A DNA stretch of 64,000 nucleotides from JBELHJ01 sp042091495 (lineage in GTDB: Bacteria; Bacteroidota; Bacteroidia; Flavobacteriales; Flavobacteriaceae), in NCBI GenBank assembly GCA_042091495.1, contig JBELHJ010000003.1:1-64000 (forward strand), read 5' to 3'. Every line of letters begins with the position of its first letter. Positions within the stretch are counted from its first letter, which is position 1. The translations under genes were made by a program, and so were the position numbers. The notes under the pieces were generated by a model. The model did not search any database. It had not been told where the DNA came from and saw nothing but the letters and a program-made list of their open reading frames with translations. Shown one piece after another: positions 52,162 to 61,651 of this stretch.

Positions 52162-53837
52162 AAGGTTTTAGGAACAGCTTCAATTAAAGTTTTAGTATAA
52201 GAATTTTTAGGGGAATTATAGATTTGATCTGCATCTCCTTTTTCGACAATCTCCCCTTTTTCCATAACCATTAATTGGTCTGACATATATTTCACAACAG
52301 TCAGGTCATGAGAAATAAAGATGTAACTAAAACCGAAGTCCGCTTTCAGATTATTAAGTAAGTTTAAAACTTGAGCCTGAACGGATATGTCTAGTGCTGA
52401 GACTGACTCGTCACAAATAATTAGTTTTGGATGAACTGCTATAGCTCTTGCTATTCCGACTCTTTGTCTTTGCCCACCAGAAAATTCATGGGGATATTTA
52501 TAAAAATCTTCTTGTTTTAGTCCAACCTGAAGTAAAAGTGCTTTGACTTTAGCTGTTCGATCTTTAATATCATTACCAATGTTATGAACTGTCATAGGTT
52601 CTAAAATGGCTTTTCCTACAGAGATTCTTGGATTTAAAGATGCAAATGGATCTTGAAATATGATTTGAATATCTTTTCTTAATTTTTTTAAAGCTTTTTT
52701 ATCAAATGATGTTATACATTTTTGTTCGAATAAAATTTCCCCTTTAGATGGGGGGTCTAGCATCAATATTGCATTTGAAAGTGTAGATTTTCCACACCCA
52801 GATTCTCCAACTAATCCAAGAGTTTCTCCTGGATATAACTTAAAGCTTACTTGATTTACTGCGGTGTATAGTTGTCGAGACGAAAAAACACCTTTTTGGA
52901 TGGGATAATACTTGGAAAGTGAATTAACTTCTAGTAAAGGCTTTTGATTATATATTTCTTGTTGTGCAGCGTCGCGCTCTTCTTTTGAAATTATTTTGTT
53001 TTCAATATTTTTTGACAAAACATCCTCAACAGTTGGAAGCTTTTTAAGTCTTATGTTAAGGTCTGGTTTACTTGCAATTAATGCTTTAGTGTATAAGTGT
53101 TCTGGAGAATTAAAAATAGTTTTAGTACTTCCAATTTCAACCATTTCACCACGATACATTACAGCTACTCGTGAAGCAATGGATGCAACTAGAGATAAAT
53201 CGTGTGAAATAAAAATTACACTCATTCCAGAGTTTGATTGAATTTCAGCGAGTAATTCTATAATCTCTTTTTGTACAGTGACGTCAAGAGCTGTAGTTGG
53301 TTCGTCGGCAATTAAAATTTTTGGCTTACAAGCAATTGCCATAGCTATAACTACTCTTTGTTTTTGGCCCCCAGATAACTCATGAGGATAAGCTTTATAA
53401 ATGCGCTTTGGATTAGGAAGCTTAACTTTTTCAAATAACTCCAGAACTTGACTACGAGCTTTTTTAGTTTTTAATTTGTTGTGAGTTAGAAGTACTTCAG
53501 CTACCTGTTTACCACATCTCACACTTGGGTTTAATGCAGACATGGGCTCTTGAAAAACCATGGCAATAGAAGCACCTCTGATTTTTTGAAAGACGGATTC
53601 CTTTATTTCTAAAAGATTATTGGAATTATAAATAATTTCACCGTCTATGTCACAATTTTCTGGAAGTAAACCCATTATTGCCATTGATGTTAACGACTTT
53701 CCAGACCCAGATTCTCCAACAACACCTAAAATTTCATTTTTGCTTAAATGAAACGAAACATTATTTAATACTTTCTTTTGTTTGTTTGAATCACCAAAGG
53801 AAATTGAAAGGTTATTTATTTCTAATAATATACTCAT
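52158..53837 (-). CDS. Peptide-type ABC transporter, two fused ATPase domains
   Basis: The 559-residue protein carries two ABC ATPase cassettes like E. coli YejF or GsiA. Cassette one has GESGSGKS, the signature LSGGQKQR and ILIADEPT. Cassette two has GESGCGKS, FSGGQRQR and LIICDESVSALD. Such proteins power import of di- or oligopeptides and similar substrates. No permease or binding-protein gene is next to it, so its partners lie elsewhere. It follows the exonuclease gene by 37 bases on the same strand. Confidence 0.92.
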   Translation of the reverse strand: MSILLEINNLSISFGDSNKQKKVLNNVSFHLSKNEILGVVGESGSGKSLTSMAIMGLLPENCDIDGEIIYNSNNLLEIKESVFQKIRGASIAMVFQEPMSALNPSVRCGKQVAEVLLTHNKLKTKKARSQVLELFEKVKLPNPKRIYKAYPHELSGGQKQRVVIAMAIACKPKILIADEPTTALDVTVQKEIIELLAEIQSNSGMSVIFISHDLSLVASIASRVAVMYRGEMVEIGSTKTIFNSPEHLYTKALIASKPDLNIRLKKLPTVEDVLSKNIENKIISKEERDAAQQEIYNQKPLLEVNSLSKYYPIQKGVFSSRQLYTAVNQVSFKLYPGETLGLVGESGCGKSTLSNAILMLDPPSKGEILFEQKCITSFDKKALKKLRKDIQIIFQDPFASLNPRISVGKAILEPMTVHNIGNDIKDRTAKVKALLLQVGLKQEDFYKYPHEFSGGQRQRVGIARAIAVHPKLIICDESVSALDISVQAQVLNLLNNLKADFGFSYIFISHDLTVVKYMSDQLMVMEKGEIVEKGDADQIYNSPKNSYTKTLIEAVPKTF

Positions 53838-53874
53838 TGAAATCTATATAGGCATTAGAAAGATACTACTAATT

Positions 53875-54588
53875 TTAAAGGTGCAAAATTTCGTCAATTT
53901 CTAGAAGTGGCTTGTTTTGCAATTTTAATAAAAGTTGAGCTACAGCAATAGTGTCTTTTTCGCAATAGGAAACAATACGATCCAAATCATTTTCTTCATA
54001 ATATACTTGTCTTACCTTATCTCCACTTATATCATCTTTTGGAGTAGGAATGCCCAAAACGTGGGTTAAAAGTTTTAGAGAAGTAAAATGTTTGTAATCT
54101 CCAAACTTCCATAAATCCATAGTATCTAAGTGTGGAATTTCCCAAGGTTTTTTACCAAATAAATTCAGTTTATCTGGTAGTGTAATATTATGAATTATCA
54201 TTCGTCGGGCAATAAAAGGGATATCAAACTCTTTACTATTATGACCGCATAATTTATGTTTAGACTGATTGAAATGAGATTGTAATAAGTTTTTAAAGTC
54301 TAATAGAATTTGTTTTTCCTCACCATAAAAAGAGGTTACTCTAAATTTTTTAAGACCACTGCTAATATTGAAATAGCCAACAGAAATACATATAATCTTA
54401 CCAAACTCTGCCCATATGCCTGCTTTTTCATAGAATGCCTCTGGAGTAAAGTCATCTTTTCTTTGATAGCGCGTCTTTTCTTCCCATAGCAATTTCGTGA
54501 CTTCGTTAAGTTTTGAAAAATCATCTGACTCTGGAACAGTTTCAATATCAAGAAATAATATGTCCTCTAAAGGAATTTTATCAATCAT
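53875..54588 (-). CDS. DEDD-type 3'-5' exonuclease domain protein
   Basis: The 237-residue protein is a stand-alone RNase-H-fold exonuclease domain, related to the proofreading domain of family B polymerases. ILFLDIETVP gives the first Asp/Glu, HNSKEFDIPFI the second Asp, and YCEKDTIAVAQL the final Tyr-x3-Asp, as in DEDDy enzymes. It likely trims DNA or RNA 3' ends, but the substrate is unknown. It overlaps the serine-hydrolase gene by 8 bases. Confidence 0.85.
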   Translation of the reverse strand: MIDKIPLEDILFLDIETVPESDDFSKLNEVTKLLWEEKTRYQRKDDFTPEAFYEKAGIWAEFGKIICISVGYFNISSGLKKFRVTSFYGEEKQILLDFKNLLQSHFNQSKHKLCGHNSKEFDIPFIARRMIIHNITLPDKLNLFGKKPWEIPHLDTMDLWKFGDYKHFTSLKLLTHVLGIPTPKDDISGDKVRQVYYEENDLDRIVSYCEKDTIAVAQLLLKLQNKPLLEIDEILHL

Positions 54589-55732
54589 TACTTAAAATAG
54601 AATACGCTGAATCAATGTATTTGTATATATCTGCACTAAACACATCATTTTTAGATTTCTTGGCAGCTTTCTGTCCTAATCTAACGATAATAAGATCATC
54701 ATCCGGTTGTACAATTACATATTGACCAAGGTGTCCTCTCATCATAAAAAAACGTTTCCCATTGTAGTTAGGGATAATCCACCAACCGTAACCGTAATGT
54801 GGAGATTCTTTAAACCGCCCTCTAGTAGATGTAGCTACAAAACTAGAATCTAGAATTTTTTTGCCATTCCAATAGCCATGGTTTTTATAAAGTTTACCAA
54901 ACCTGGCAAAATCTTTAGCATTTGAAGCAACACAACAATAGGCTTTTTCAAGCCCAAAGTCTTCACTGTCTATTTGCCACAAAGCTTCGTGATTGGCTCC
55001 CATTGGTTTCCAAAAACTATTGCTTAAATAATCTGACAAGTTTTGACCAGTGGCTTTTTGTAATACCATTGCTAAAATTTGAGTATCGCCACTCAGGTAT
55101 TTATATTTTTCTCCCGGAGTAGATTTTATTTTAATGTCTTTAACTACAGATGCTAAATCATCATAAAAGTATGCTTTTGTGGTTACTGAAAAAGGGGATT
55201 TATAGGACTCATCCCAATTCGAACCAGAGGCCATTGAAGAAAGATCCCCCACTGTAAGATTTTCTGCATTTCCAGAACGAAACGTATTAATATAATCACC
55301 TACCTTGGTGTCTAAACCTTTAATTTGTCCTTCTTGAATAGCTTTCCCCAACATGGCACTGACCATACTTTTAGCCATAGAAAAAGAATTGGTTTTAGAA
55401 TTTTCACGGAAGTTTTGATAGTAATTTTCAAATAGAATACTATCATTTTTAATTACTAAATAAGCTGCAGTACCATACTTGTCATTAGTATCCTTTAAAA
55501 GTTTTGGCTCCGAACTTTTGTTGTAATTATTGTGCTTAGGCCATGGTTCAGGTATATTATTTTTGATAATCCTATTATCAAATTCTGTATAATCTTCAAT
55601 AAAAGCAGTAGTGTGTCCTTTAAGATATATAGTCCTTACAGCCTTGACAAGATAGCTTAAATCAAAGACATAAATTAATATTAATAGTGCAATTAAAAAG
55701 CCTACTAGCCCTTTTAAAATAGATTTACCCAT
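54581..55732 (-). CDS. Membrane-anchored serine hydrolase (beta-lactamase class C-like)
   Basis: The 383-residue protein has an N-terminal membrane helix (about 8-27) and a penicillin-binding/class C fold with Ser118-x-x-Lys121 (SMAK). YKYLSGDTQ stands near the Tyr motif and a GHLGQYV at about 340 takes the place of the KTG box. It may be an esterase or a D-amino-acid-type peptidase. A true beta-lactamase is not implied. It heads a three-gene reverse-strand unit with the exonuclease and ABC-ATPase genes. Confidence 0.85.
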   Translation of the reverse strand: MGKSILKGLVGFLIALLILIYVFDLSYLVKAVRTIYLKGHTTAFIEDYTEFDNRIIKNNIPEPWPKHNNYNKSSEPKLLKDTNDKYGTAAYLVIKNDSILFENYYQNFRENSKTNSFSMAKSMVSAMLGKAIQEGQIKGLDTKVGDYINTFRSGNAENLTVGDLSSMASGSNWDESYKSPFSVTTKAYFYDDLASVVKDIKIKSTPGEKYKYLSGDTQILAMVLQKATGQNLSDYLSNSFWKPMGANHEALWQIDSEDFGLEKAYCCVASNAKDFARFGKLYKNHGYWNGKKILDSSFVATSTRGRFKESPHYGYGWWIIPNYNGKRFFMMRGHLGQYVIVQPDDDLIIVRLGQKAAKKSKNDVFSADIYKYIDSAYSILSND

Positions 55733-55786
55733 AGTTAATAGATTTGAGCTATTAAAGATAGTAAAAAATAGAAGCTTTGGAATTTT

Positions 55787-56758
55787 TTAAAGAAGAGTTA
55801 CTATATCTTTAGCGAAGTATGAGGCTATAATATTTGCGCCAGCTCTTTTCATAGACATAGTTTGTTCTAAAACAATGGCGTCATGATTTAGCCACCCTTT
55901 TTCTGCAGCGGCTTTTATCATAGCATATTCACCACTTACTTGATATACTGCTACCGGAACATCAACAGCATTACTAATATCGCGGACAATATCTAAATAG
56001 GCAAGCCCGGGCTTAATCATGATAATGTCTGCCCCTTCTTCAATATCCATTAGGGTTTCCTTTATTGCCTCCCCTCTATTTGAAAAATCCATTTGATAGG
56101 TTTTTTTATCTCCAAATCCAGGAGCAGAATCAAGAGCATCTCTAAAAGGGCCATAAAAAGCGGAGGCATATTTAGCTGTGTAACTCATTATTCCTGTATC
56201 GATAAAACCTTCACGTTCAAGAGTTTCTCGGATAAAATAAACACGCCCATCCATCATATCTGAAGGGGCAACAAAGTCAGCTCCAGCGATAGCATGACTT
56301 AAACTCATCTCAGCCAAAACTTCAGCAGTAGTATCATTTAATATTTGTCCGTTTTCAACAATACCGTCATGCCCATACGATGAATATGGATCTAAAGCAA
56401 CATCAGTCATAACCAGCATTTCTGGGCAGCAATCTTTGATCACTTTTATAGCGCGTTGCATAAGACCGTCAGGATTTATTGCTTCAGTACCTTTATTATC
56501 TTTTAATTTATCAGATACTTTAACGAATAGCAAAACAGATCGGAGTCCTAAAGACCACAATAATTTAATTTCACCTTCAAGATGATCAAGACTGTATCTA
56601 AAATAGTTAGGCATAGAAGTAATTTCTTCCTTAATTCCTTTTCCTTCCACAACAAAAAGAGGTACTAAAAAGTCGTCTGGAGTGATTACATTTTCTCTAA
56701 CTAAGCGTCTAATAGATTCATTAGTTCGCAAACGTCTATTTCTTCTCAGGGGATACAT
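55787..56758 (-). CDS. hemB: Delta-aminolevulinic acid dehydratase (porphobilinogen synthase)
   Basis: HemB condenses two 5-aminolevulinate to porphobilinogen. The 323-residue protein has the Schiff-base lysines in YTAKYAS and MIKPGLAYLD. The metal loop reads DVALDPYSSYGHDG, with Asp instead of the three Cys of zinc enzymes, so it should be of the Mg2+-type. It is the last gene of the hemACDEFB unit and overlaps hemF by 23 bases. Confidence 0.96.
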   Translation of the reverse strand: MYPLRRNRRLRTNESIRRLVRENVITPDDFLVPLFVVEGKGIKEEITSMPNYFRYSLDHLEGEIKLLWSLGLRSVLLFVKVSDKLKDNKGTEAINPDGLMQRAIKVIKDCCPEMLVMTDVALDPYSSYGHDGIVENGQILNDTTAEVLAEMSLSHAIAGADFVAPSDMMDGRVYFIRETLEREGFIDTGIMSYTAKYASAFYGPFRDALDSAPGFGDKKTYQMDFSNRGEAIKETLMDIEEGADIIMIKPGLAYLDIVRDISNAVDVPVAVYQVSGEYAMIKAAAEKGWLNHDAIVLEQTMSMKRAGANIIASYFAKDIVTLL

Positions 56759-57662
56759 AGCTAATCCAATTTTTAGGTGTTTTTAATATTTCAATTAAAC
56801 GAGCTTCTTCACTCCCTATTTCGGGTTTATGATTATAAACCCACTGTACATGAGGAGGTAAACTCATTAAGATGCTTTCAATTCTTCCATTGGTTTTGAG
56901 ACCAAAAAGAGTGCCTTTGTCATGTACTAAATTAAACTCAACATAGCGTCCTCTTCTAATTTCTTGCCATTTTCTGTTAGCTAAATTAAAATTAAGCCTT
57001 TTTCTTTTTTCAACAATAGGAAGATAAGCTTCTAAAAAACTATTACCAACTTCAGTTACAAAATCAAACCAATTAGTAATTGTTTTATCTTCATTAGGCC
57101 TACAATAATCAAAAAACAAACCTCCTATGCCTCTAGCTTCATTTCTATGTGAATTCCAAAAATAACTGTCACATTTTTCTTTATACTTTGGATAGAATGT
57201 TTCATCATGTTTATCGCAAGCAGTTTTACAAATGTTGTGAAAATGAATCGCATCTTCATCAAACAAATAATAGGGAGTTAAGTCCTGACCGCCTCCAAAC
57301 CATTGGTCAGCTATGTTTCCATCTTCGTCATACATTTCAAAATACCTCCAATTTGCGTGAACTGTAGGAATCATAGGGTTTTTAGGGTGAATAACAAGGC
57401 TTAAACCACAGGCATAAAATTGTGCATTTTTAACGCCGAAATGTTGTTGCATAGTTTCTGGTAACTCACCATGAACTGCAGAAATATTAACTCCTCCTTT
57501 TTCAAAAATATTACCGTTTTCAATAATTCTAGTTTTACCCCCTCCACCTTCAGGACGTTCCCATAAATCTTCTTTGAATTTGGCAATGCCATCAATTTCC
57601 TCAAGAGATTTGGTAATATTATTTTGGAGGTTAACTATATATTTATAAAACAGGTCTTTCAT
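56736..57662 (-). CDS. hemF: Oxygen-dependent coproporphyrinogen III oxidase
   Basis: HemF converts coproporphyrinogen III to protoporphyrinogen IX with O2. The 308-residue protein has HPKNPMIPTVHANWRYFE, WFGGGQDLTPYYLF, EARGIGGLFFDY and RRGRYVEFNLVHDKGT, all family signatures, and normal length. Its presence points to aerobic haem synthesis by the coproporphyrinogen-to-protoporphyrin route. It starts two bases after hemE and overlaps hemB by 23. Confidence 0.97.
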   Translation of the reverse strand: MKDLFYKYIVNLQNNITKSLEEIDGIAKFKEDLWERPEGGGGKTRIIENGNIFEKGGVNISAVHGELPETMQQHFGVKNAQFYACGLSLVIHPKNPMIPTVHANWRYFEMYDEDGNIADQWFGGGQDLTPYYLFDEDAIHFHNICKTACDKHDETFYPKYKEKCDSYFWNSHRNEARGIGGLFFDYCRPNEDKTITNWFDFVTEVGNSFLEAYLPIVEKRKRLNFNLANRKWQEIRRGRYVEFNLVHDKGTLFGLKTNGRIESILMSLPPHVQWVYNHKPEIGSEEARLIEILKTPKNWISYVSPEKK

Positions 57663-57664
57663 GT

Positions 57665-58690
57665 TTATGCATTATAAGCTTTTACTGCATCTATAAATGC
57701 TTTGGCATGGTCAACAGGGATATTTGGTAAAATTCCATGACCTAGATTAACAATGTAACGGTCTTTACCAAAATCGTTTATCATTTGAGTAACCATTTTT
57801 TTAATTTCAGCAGGTGGAGATAATAATCTTGACGGGTCAAAATTACCTTGAAGTGTAATTTTACCTCCGGTTAAATATCGAGCATTCTGAGCAGAACATG
57901 TCCAGTCAATACCAAGTGCAGCAGCGTTAGAATTCGCCATTTCTCTCAAGGCAAACCAGCATCCCTTTCCAAAAGCGATAACAGGAGCGTCATTTTTCAA
58001 AGCTTCAATTATCTGATTGATATAGGGCCATGAAAATTCTTGATAATCATCAGGCGATAGCATACCTCCCCAAGAATCAAAAATTTGAACAGCATTAACT
58101 CCTGCTTTCACTTTTGCTTTCAAATAATGAATTGTTGTATCAGTAATTTTTTGAAGTAATTCATGAGCAGCTGTAGGTTTTGTAAAACAAAAGGCTTTAG
58201 CTTTATCGAAATTTTTACTACCCTCTCCCTGAACCGCATAACATAATATAGTCCACGGCGATCCTGCAAAACCAATTAAAGGCACTTCATTGTTAAGCAG
58301 TTCTTTTGTGGCTTTAATGCCTTTCATAACATAATCTAGCTCCACATTAACATCTGGTACAATTACATTATTTACGTCTTTTTGTGATCTGATAGGGTTT
58401 GGTAAATAGGGGCCAAAGTTAGGTTTCATTTCAACATCAATATTCATGGCTTGAGGGATTACCAAAATATCACTAAAAAGAATAGCAGCATCCATCCCAA
58501 ATCTCCTTATGGGTTGAACAGTAATTTCACTTGCTAATTCAGGAGTTCTGCAGCGTGTAAAAAAGTCATATTTCTTTTTTATTTCAATAAACTCAGGGAG
58601 ATACCGGCCAGCTTGGCGCATCATCCAAACGGGAGGTCTTTCAACAGATTCTCCTTTTAAAGCTCTAAGATATAAGTCGTTTTTTATCAT
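57665..58690 (-). CDS. hemE: Uroporphyrinogen decarboxylase
   Basis: HemE removes four carboxyl groups from uroporphyrinogen III to form coproporphyrinogen III. The 341-residue protein has RPPVWMMRQAGRYLPEF and GFAGSPWTILCYAVQGEGSK, with PYINQIIEAL and GHGILPNIP-type sequence near the end. The catalytic Asp is in the ILFSDILVIPQA motif. Its start overlaps hemD by 26 bases. Confidence 0.97.
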   Translation of the reverse strand: MIKNDLYLRALKGESVERPPVWMMRQAGRYLPEFIEIKKKYDFFTRCRTPELASEITVQPIRRFGMDAAILFSDILVIPQAMNIDVEMKPNFGPYLPNPIRSQKDVNNVIVPDVNVELDYVMKGIKATKELLNNEVPLIGFAGSPWTILCYAVQGEGSKNFDKAKAFCFTKPTAAHELLQKITDTTIHYLKAKVKAGVNAVQIFDSWGGMLSPDDYQEFSWPYINQIIEALKNDAPVIAFGKGCWFALREMANSNAAALGIDWTCSAQNARYLTGGKITLQGNFDPSRLLSPPAEIKKMVTQMINDFGKDRYIVNLGHGILPNIPVDHAKAFIDAVKAYNA

Positions 58691-59333
58691 TTTTTTTAAA
58701 ATCTTTTAATACCAAATCTATAACAGCTTCAAAAGAAGGTTTTTTGGCAATCATAATTTTATCGGTATGCATTTTTGCTGCTTCAGCAGTTGTATTACCT
58801 ATACAATAGGTTATAGTGTTTTTTAGATTATTTGTTTTAGTGAAACTTTCTATACCACTAGGGCTAAAAAACATTACACCATCAAACGGTTTATGAAATG
58901 TTTTTATGTTATAATGCGTTTCATAAACTGTAACTTCCTCAAGAGTAATGTTGAGGTCATTTAAAATTTTTGGTAAATCATCTAATCGTTTTGAACCACA
59001 GAAATACCAAAAAGCATCTTTTTGATGTTTTTTCTTTATGTAGTTGGCTAACTCTAAACTGTTTTTTTTACAGACAGTAACTGTTTGGCCATGAGACTCT
59101 AAAAGTGCTTTTGTTTTGTTTCCAACACAAAAACAATTTTTTATTAATATGTTATTATTAATAATTATTTGAGCTGCATTTTGACTAGTTATAATTGCAT
59201 TAGGCACAATAATGTTATTGTCAAAATCTAAAGGATTAATAGAAATTGCATCATAATCTGTAATTTCTATTCCAGATTCATTAAGCCGTTGTAATTGGGT
59301 TGGATTTATGGATTTAGTCGAAAGAATTTTCAC
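58665..59333 (-). CDS. hemD: Uroporphyrinogen-III synthase
   Basis: The 222-residue protein cyclises hydroxymethylbilane with inversion of ring D. HemD sequences are poorly conserved, so the call uses length and the FFSPSGIESF motif near residue 158. It also uses IGNTTAEAA in the C-terminal part and position between hemC and hemE. The overlaps are 4 bases with hemC and 26 with hemE. Confidence 0.88.
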   Translation of the reverse strand: MKILSTKSINPTQLQRLNESGIEITDYDAISINPLDFDNNIIVPNAIITSQNAAQIIINNNILIKNCFCVGNKTKALLESHGQTVTVCKKNSLELANYIKKKHQKDAFWYFCGSKRLDDLPKILNDLNITLEEVTVYETHYNIKTFHKPFDGVMFFSPSGIESFTKTNNLKNTITYCIGNTTAEAAKMHTDKIMIAKKPSFEAVIDLVLKDFKKNDKKRLIS

Positions 59334-60244
59334 GATAGATTTTGTTTGATTTCAGTCATTAATTCTTTGCCTCCATTTTCTAGTATGTGATTAGCACATT
59401 TTTCACCAAAACCAGAATAACTGTTGGGATCTATAGATTGATTAATTTCAATTTTACGTGATCCATCTAGGGCTAATAACACCCCTTTAAAGACAATGTG
59501 ATTATTTTTGATTTCAGCTGAGGCGCCAATTGGAGCAGTACAACCCCCTTCAAGTGTTTTTAAAAATGCTCTTTCAATTTGAATACAAATTTCAGTTTCA
59601 TTATGATTTAGATGATGCGTGGCATTATAGCTAAAAACGTCTTCTTTTTTTGTAACAATTAACATGGCGCCTTGAGCTGGAGCCGGAATCATCCAATCTA
59701 ATACAATATGATTCTTAGGCAGGGCATTTATGCGTTCCAATCCAGCTAATGCGAAAATAGCTCCTCCCCAACGATTTTTTTCTAGTTTTGATAATCTGGT
59801 TAAAACATTACCTCTTAAATCTTCAGTTATATGGAGAGGATACTTGTTTAACCATTGGGCGCGCCTTCTTAAGCTTCCTGTTCCAATAGTCTCATTAGGT
59901 TTTTCAAGAAACTCAAGATTATTATAAACCAAAACATCTTTATTAGAGTGTCTTTTAAGTACAGCAGATTCAATTATACCTTCTGGAAGAGAAGTTGGTA
60001 CATCTTTCATGGAGTGAACTGCAATATCAATTTTGTTGTTAAGTAAGGCAACATCAAGAGATTTAGTAAAAATTCCTGTAATTCCCATCTCATACAAAGG
60101 TTGATTTAAATTAAGATCTCCTTCTGATTTTATTGGAATAAGCTCAGTTTTAAAATTTAATGCCTTTAATTGTTGCTGAACCGTCTTGGCTTGCCACAAT
60201 GCAAGAGCGCTATCCCTAGTCCCTATTCGGATTGTTTTACTCAT
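59330..60244 (-). CDS. hemC: Hydroxymethylbilane synthase (porphobilinogen deaminase)
   Basis: HemC joins four porphobilinogen units. The 304-residue protein begins IRIGTRDSALALWQAK and has HSMKDVPTSLPEG, GTGSLRRRAQ and the dipyrromethane-cofactor Cys in EGGCTAPIGA. It overlaps hemA by 8 bases and hemD by 4, as expected for a coupled operon. Confidence 0.97.
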   Translation of the reverse strand: MSKTIRIGTRDSALALWQAKTVQQQLKALNFKTELIPIKSEGDLNLNQPLYEMGITGIFTKSLDVALLNNKIDIAVHSMKDVPTSLPEGIIESAVLKRHSNKDVLVYNNLEFLEKPNETIGTGSLRRRAQWLNKYPLHITEDLRGNVLTRLSKLEKNRWGGAIFALAGLERINALPKNHIVLDWMIPAPAQGAMLIVTKKEDVFSYNATHHLNHNETEICIQIERAFLKTLEGGCTAPIGASAEIKNNHIVFKGVLLALDGSRKIEINQSIDPNSYSGFGEKCANHILENGGKELMTEIKQNLS

Positions 60245-61505
60245 TACCTAATAGTTCTAACTGAAATACTTTTTTAATAAGCTCTATACTCTCGTTTGAA
60301 GAAATACCATCGCTTTTTAAATGATGCGCAAAGTGGTTTGTTATTTTTTGAATCACATTATTAGTTAAAATCTCAGCTTGAATTTCGTCGAAAGTCTTAT
60401 CCTTTCTTCGTAACGCATCTATTTCTGTATTTTTAAAGTCTACAAGTTTGTTTTTAAGCGCTTTAATGGTAGGGGCAAATTTTCTGGTTTCCAGCCATTC
60501 ATTGAATTCAGTTTCAACTTCACTAATTATATTTTGCGCAAGTGGAATGAATGATTTTCTGCGCTCTAATGTTTCATCGGTTATTTTAGACAAATGATCC
60601 AAATGTACTAAAGAGACACTCTCCTTTTCCGTTACATTTTCATCTACATTTTTTGGAATTGATAAATCAAGTATGAGTAAAGGTTTGTGGTTGATGATAA
60701 GATGTTTATCAATAGTTGGGTTTTGAGCTCCTGTAGCAACAACTAGGATGTCAGCTTGATTAATTTCCTCTTGAAGATTAGCATAGTCTTTAACAGTTAA
60801 ATCAAACTTACCAGCAATCTCTTCAGCTTTATTTTTGGTTCTGTTAATTAAAGTAATGTGTTTGTTTTGTGTATGCTTTATAAGGTTTTCACAAGTGTTT
60901 CTTCCAATTTTACCAGTTCCAAACAATAAGATATTTTTATCAGATACTTCAGGAACGTTTTTTAAGATATATTGAACGGAGGCAAATGAAACTGAAGTTG
61001 CCCCAGTCGATAATTCTGTTTCATTCTTTATGCGTTTACTCGCCTGAATAACAGCGTTTATAAGGCGTTCTAAAAAAGCGTTAAGTAAGTCTTTCTTTTT
61101 AGAGAGCCTGGCACTTGACTTTAACTGACTAATAATCTCAAAATCTCCAAGAATTTGACTATCTAAACCTGACCCAACTTTAAACATGTGAGAAACCGCT
61201 TCATTATTTTTGTAGATGTAAGCCACTTTTTGAAATTCTTCAACCGTTCCAACTGTGTTATCACACAACAGTTTAATTAACTGATAGGGGTGCTCAGCAA
61301 AGCCGTAAATTTCTGTTCTGTTACAAGTAGAGGTTATTATAAGACTCTCAATACCTTCATTTTTAGCTTGTTCTAACAGCAATAGTTTTGCTTCTTCATT
61401 TAAACTAAAATGCCCCCTTATTACGGCATCAGCTTTTTTATAACTTAAACCAATGGCGTAAAATGAAGTGCCTCTTGAAATATTGTATTGCTTCATTAAG
61501 TGCAA
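60237..61505 (-). CDS. hemA: Glutamyl-tRNA reductase
   Basis: HemA reduces Glu-tRNA to glutamate-1-semialdehyde, the first step of the C5 route. The 422-residue protein has the catalytic Cys61 in STCNRTEIYG, GSGLDSQILGDFEI, the NADPH-binding LLFGTGKIGRNT and a C-terminal dimerisation helix. It leads the reverse-strand hem unit. The glutamate-semialdehyde aminotransferase (hemL) is not in the window. A TATTTTTG box lies 16 bases upstream. Confidence 0.97.
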   Translation of the reverse strand: MHLMKQYNISRGTSFYAIGLSYKKADAVIRGHFSLNEEAKLLLLEQAKNEGIESLIITSTCNRTEIYGFAEHPYQLIKLLCDNTVGTVEEFQKVAYIYKNNEAVSHMFKVGSGLDSQILGDFEIISQLKSSARLSKKKDLLNAFLERLINAVIQASKRIKNETELSTGATSVSFASVQYILKNVPEVSDKNILLFGTGKIGRNTCENLIKHTQNKHITLINRTKNKAEEIAGKFDLTVKDYANLQEEINQADILVVATGAQNPTIDKHLIINHKPLLILDLSIPKNVDENVTEKESVSLVHLDHLSKITDETLERRKSFIPLAQNIISEVETEFNEWLETRKFAPTIKALKNKLVDFKNTEIDALRRKDKTFDEIQAEILTNNVIQKITNHFAHHLKSDGISSNESIELIKKVFQLELLGNE

Positions 61506-61521
61506 GTTCGTTTTGCGAATG

Positions 61522-61529
61522 CAAAAATA
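61522..61529 (-). promoter_or_regulatory. Candidate -7 element of the hemA operon
   Basis: The reverse strand reads TATTTTTG (complement of 61522-61529), matching TAnnTTTG, 16 bases before the hemA ATG. A TTG at the proper distance is lacking. Confidence 0.45.
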
Positions 61530-61624
61530 AAATTCAACTTATTATAAAAATAACGATAAAAGAACTTTTAATGTCGATGCAGGTTTAAAAAGTTTAAAGT
61601 TTATGATTTCTTGGTTAATTACGC

Positions 61625-61632
61625 TATTTTTG
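61625..61632 (+). promoter_or_regulatory. Candidate -7 element for the AraC-hemH unit
   Basis: TATTTTTG fits TAnnTTTG. A TTG lies 11 bases upstream at 61611-61613, shorter than the usual 17-23. The 18-bp palindrome begins 19 bases downstream, so it would fall in the leader if this box is used. Confidence 0.4.
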
Positions 61633-61651
61633 TAGTATTACAAGACGGTAT

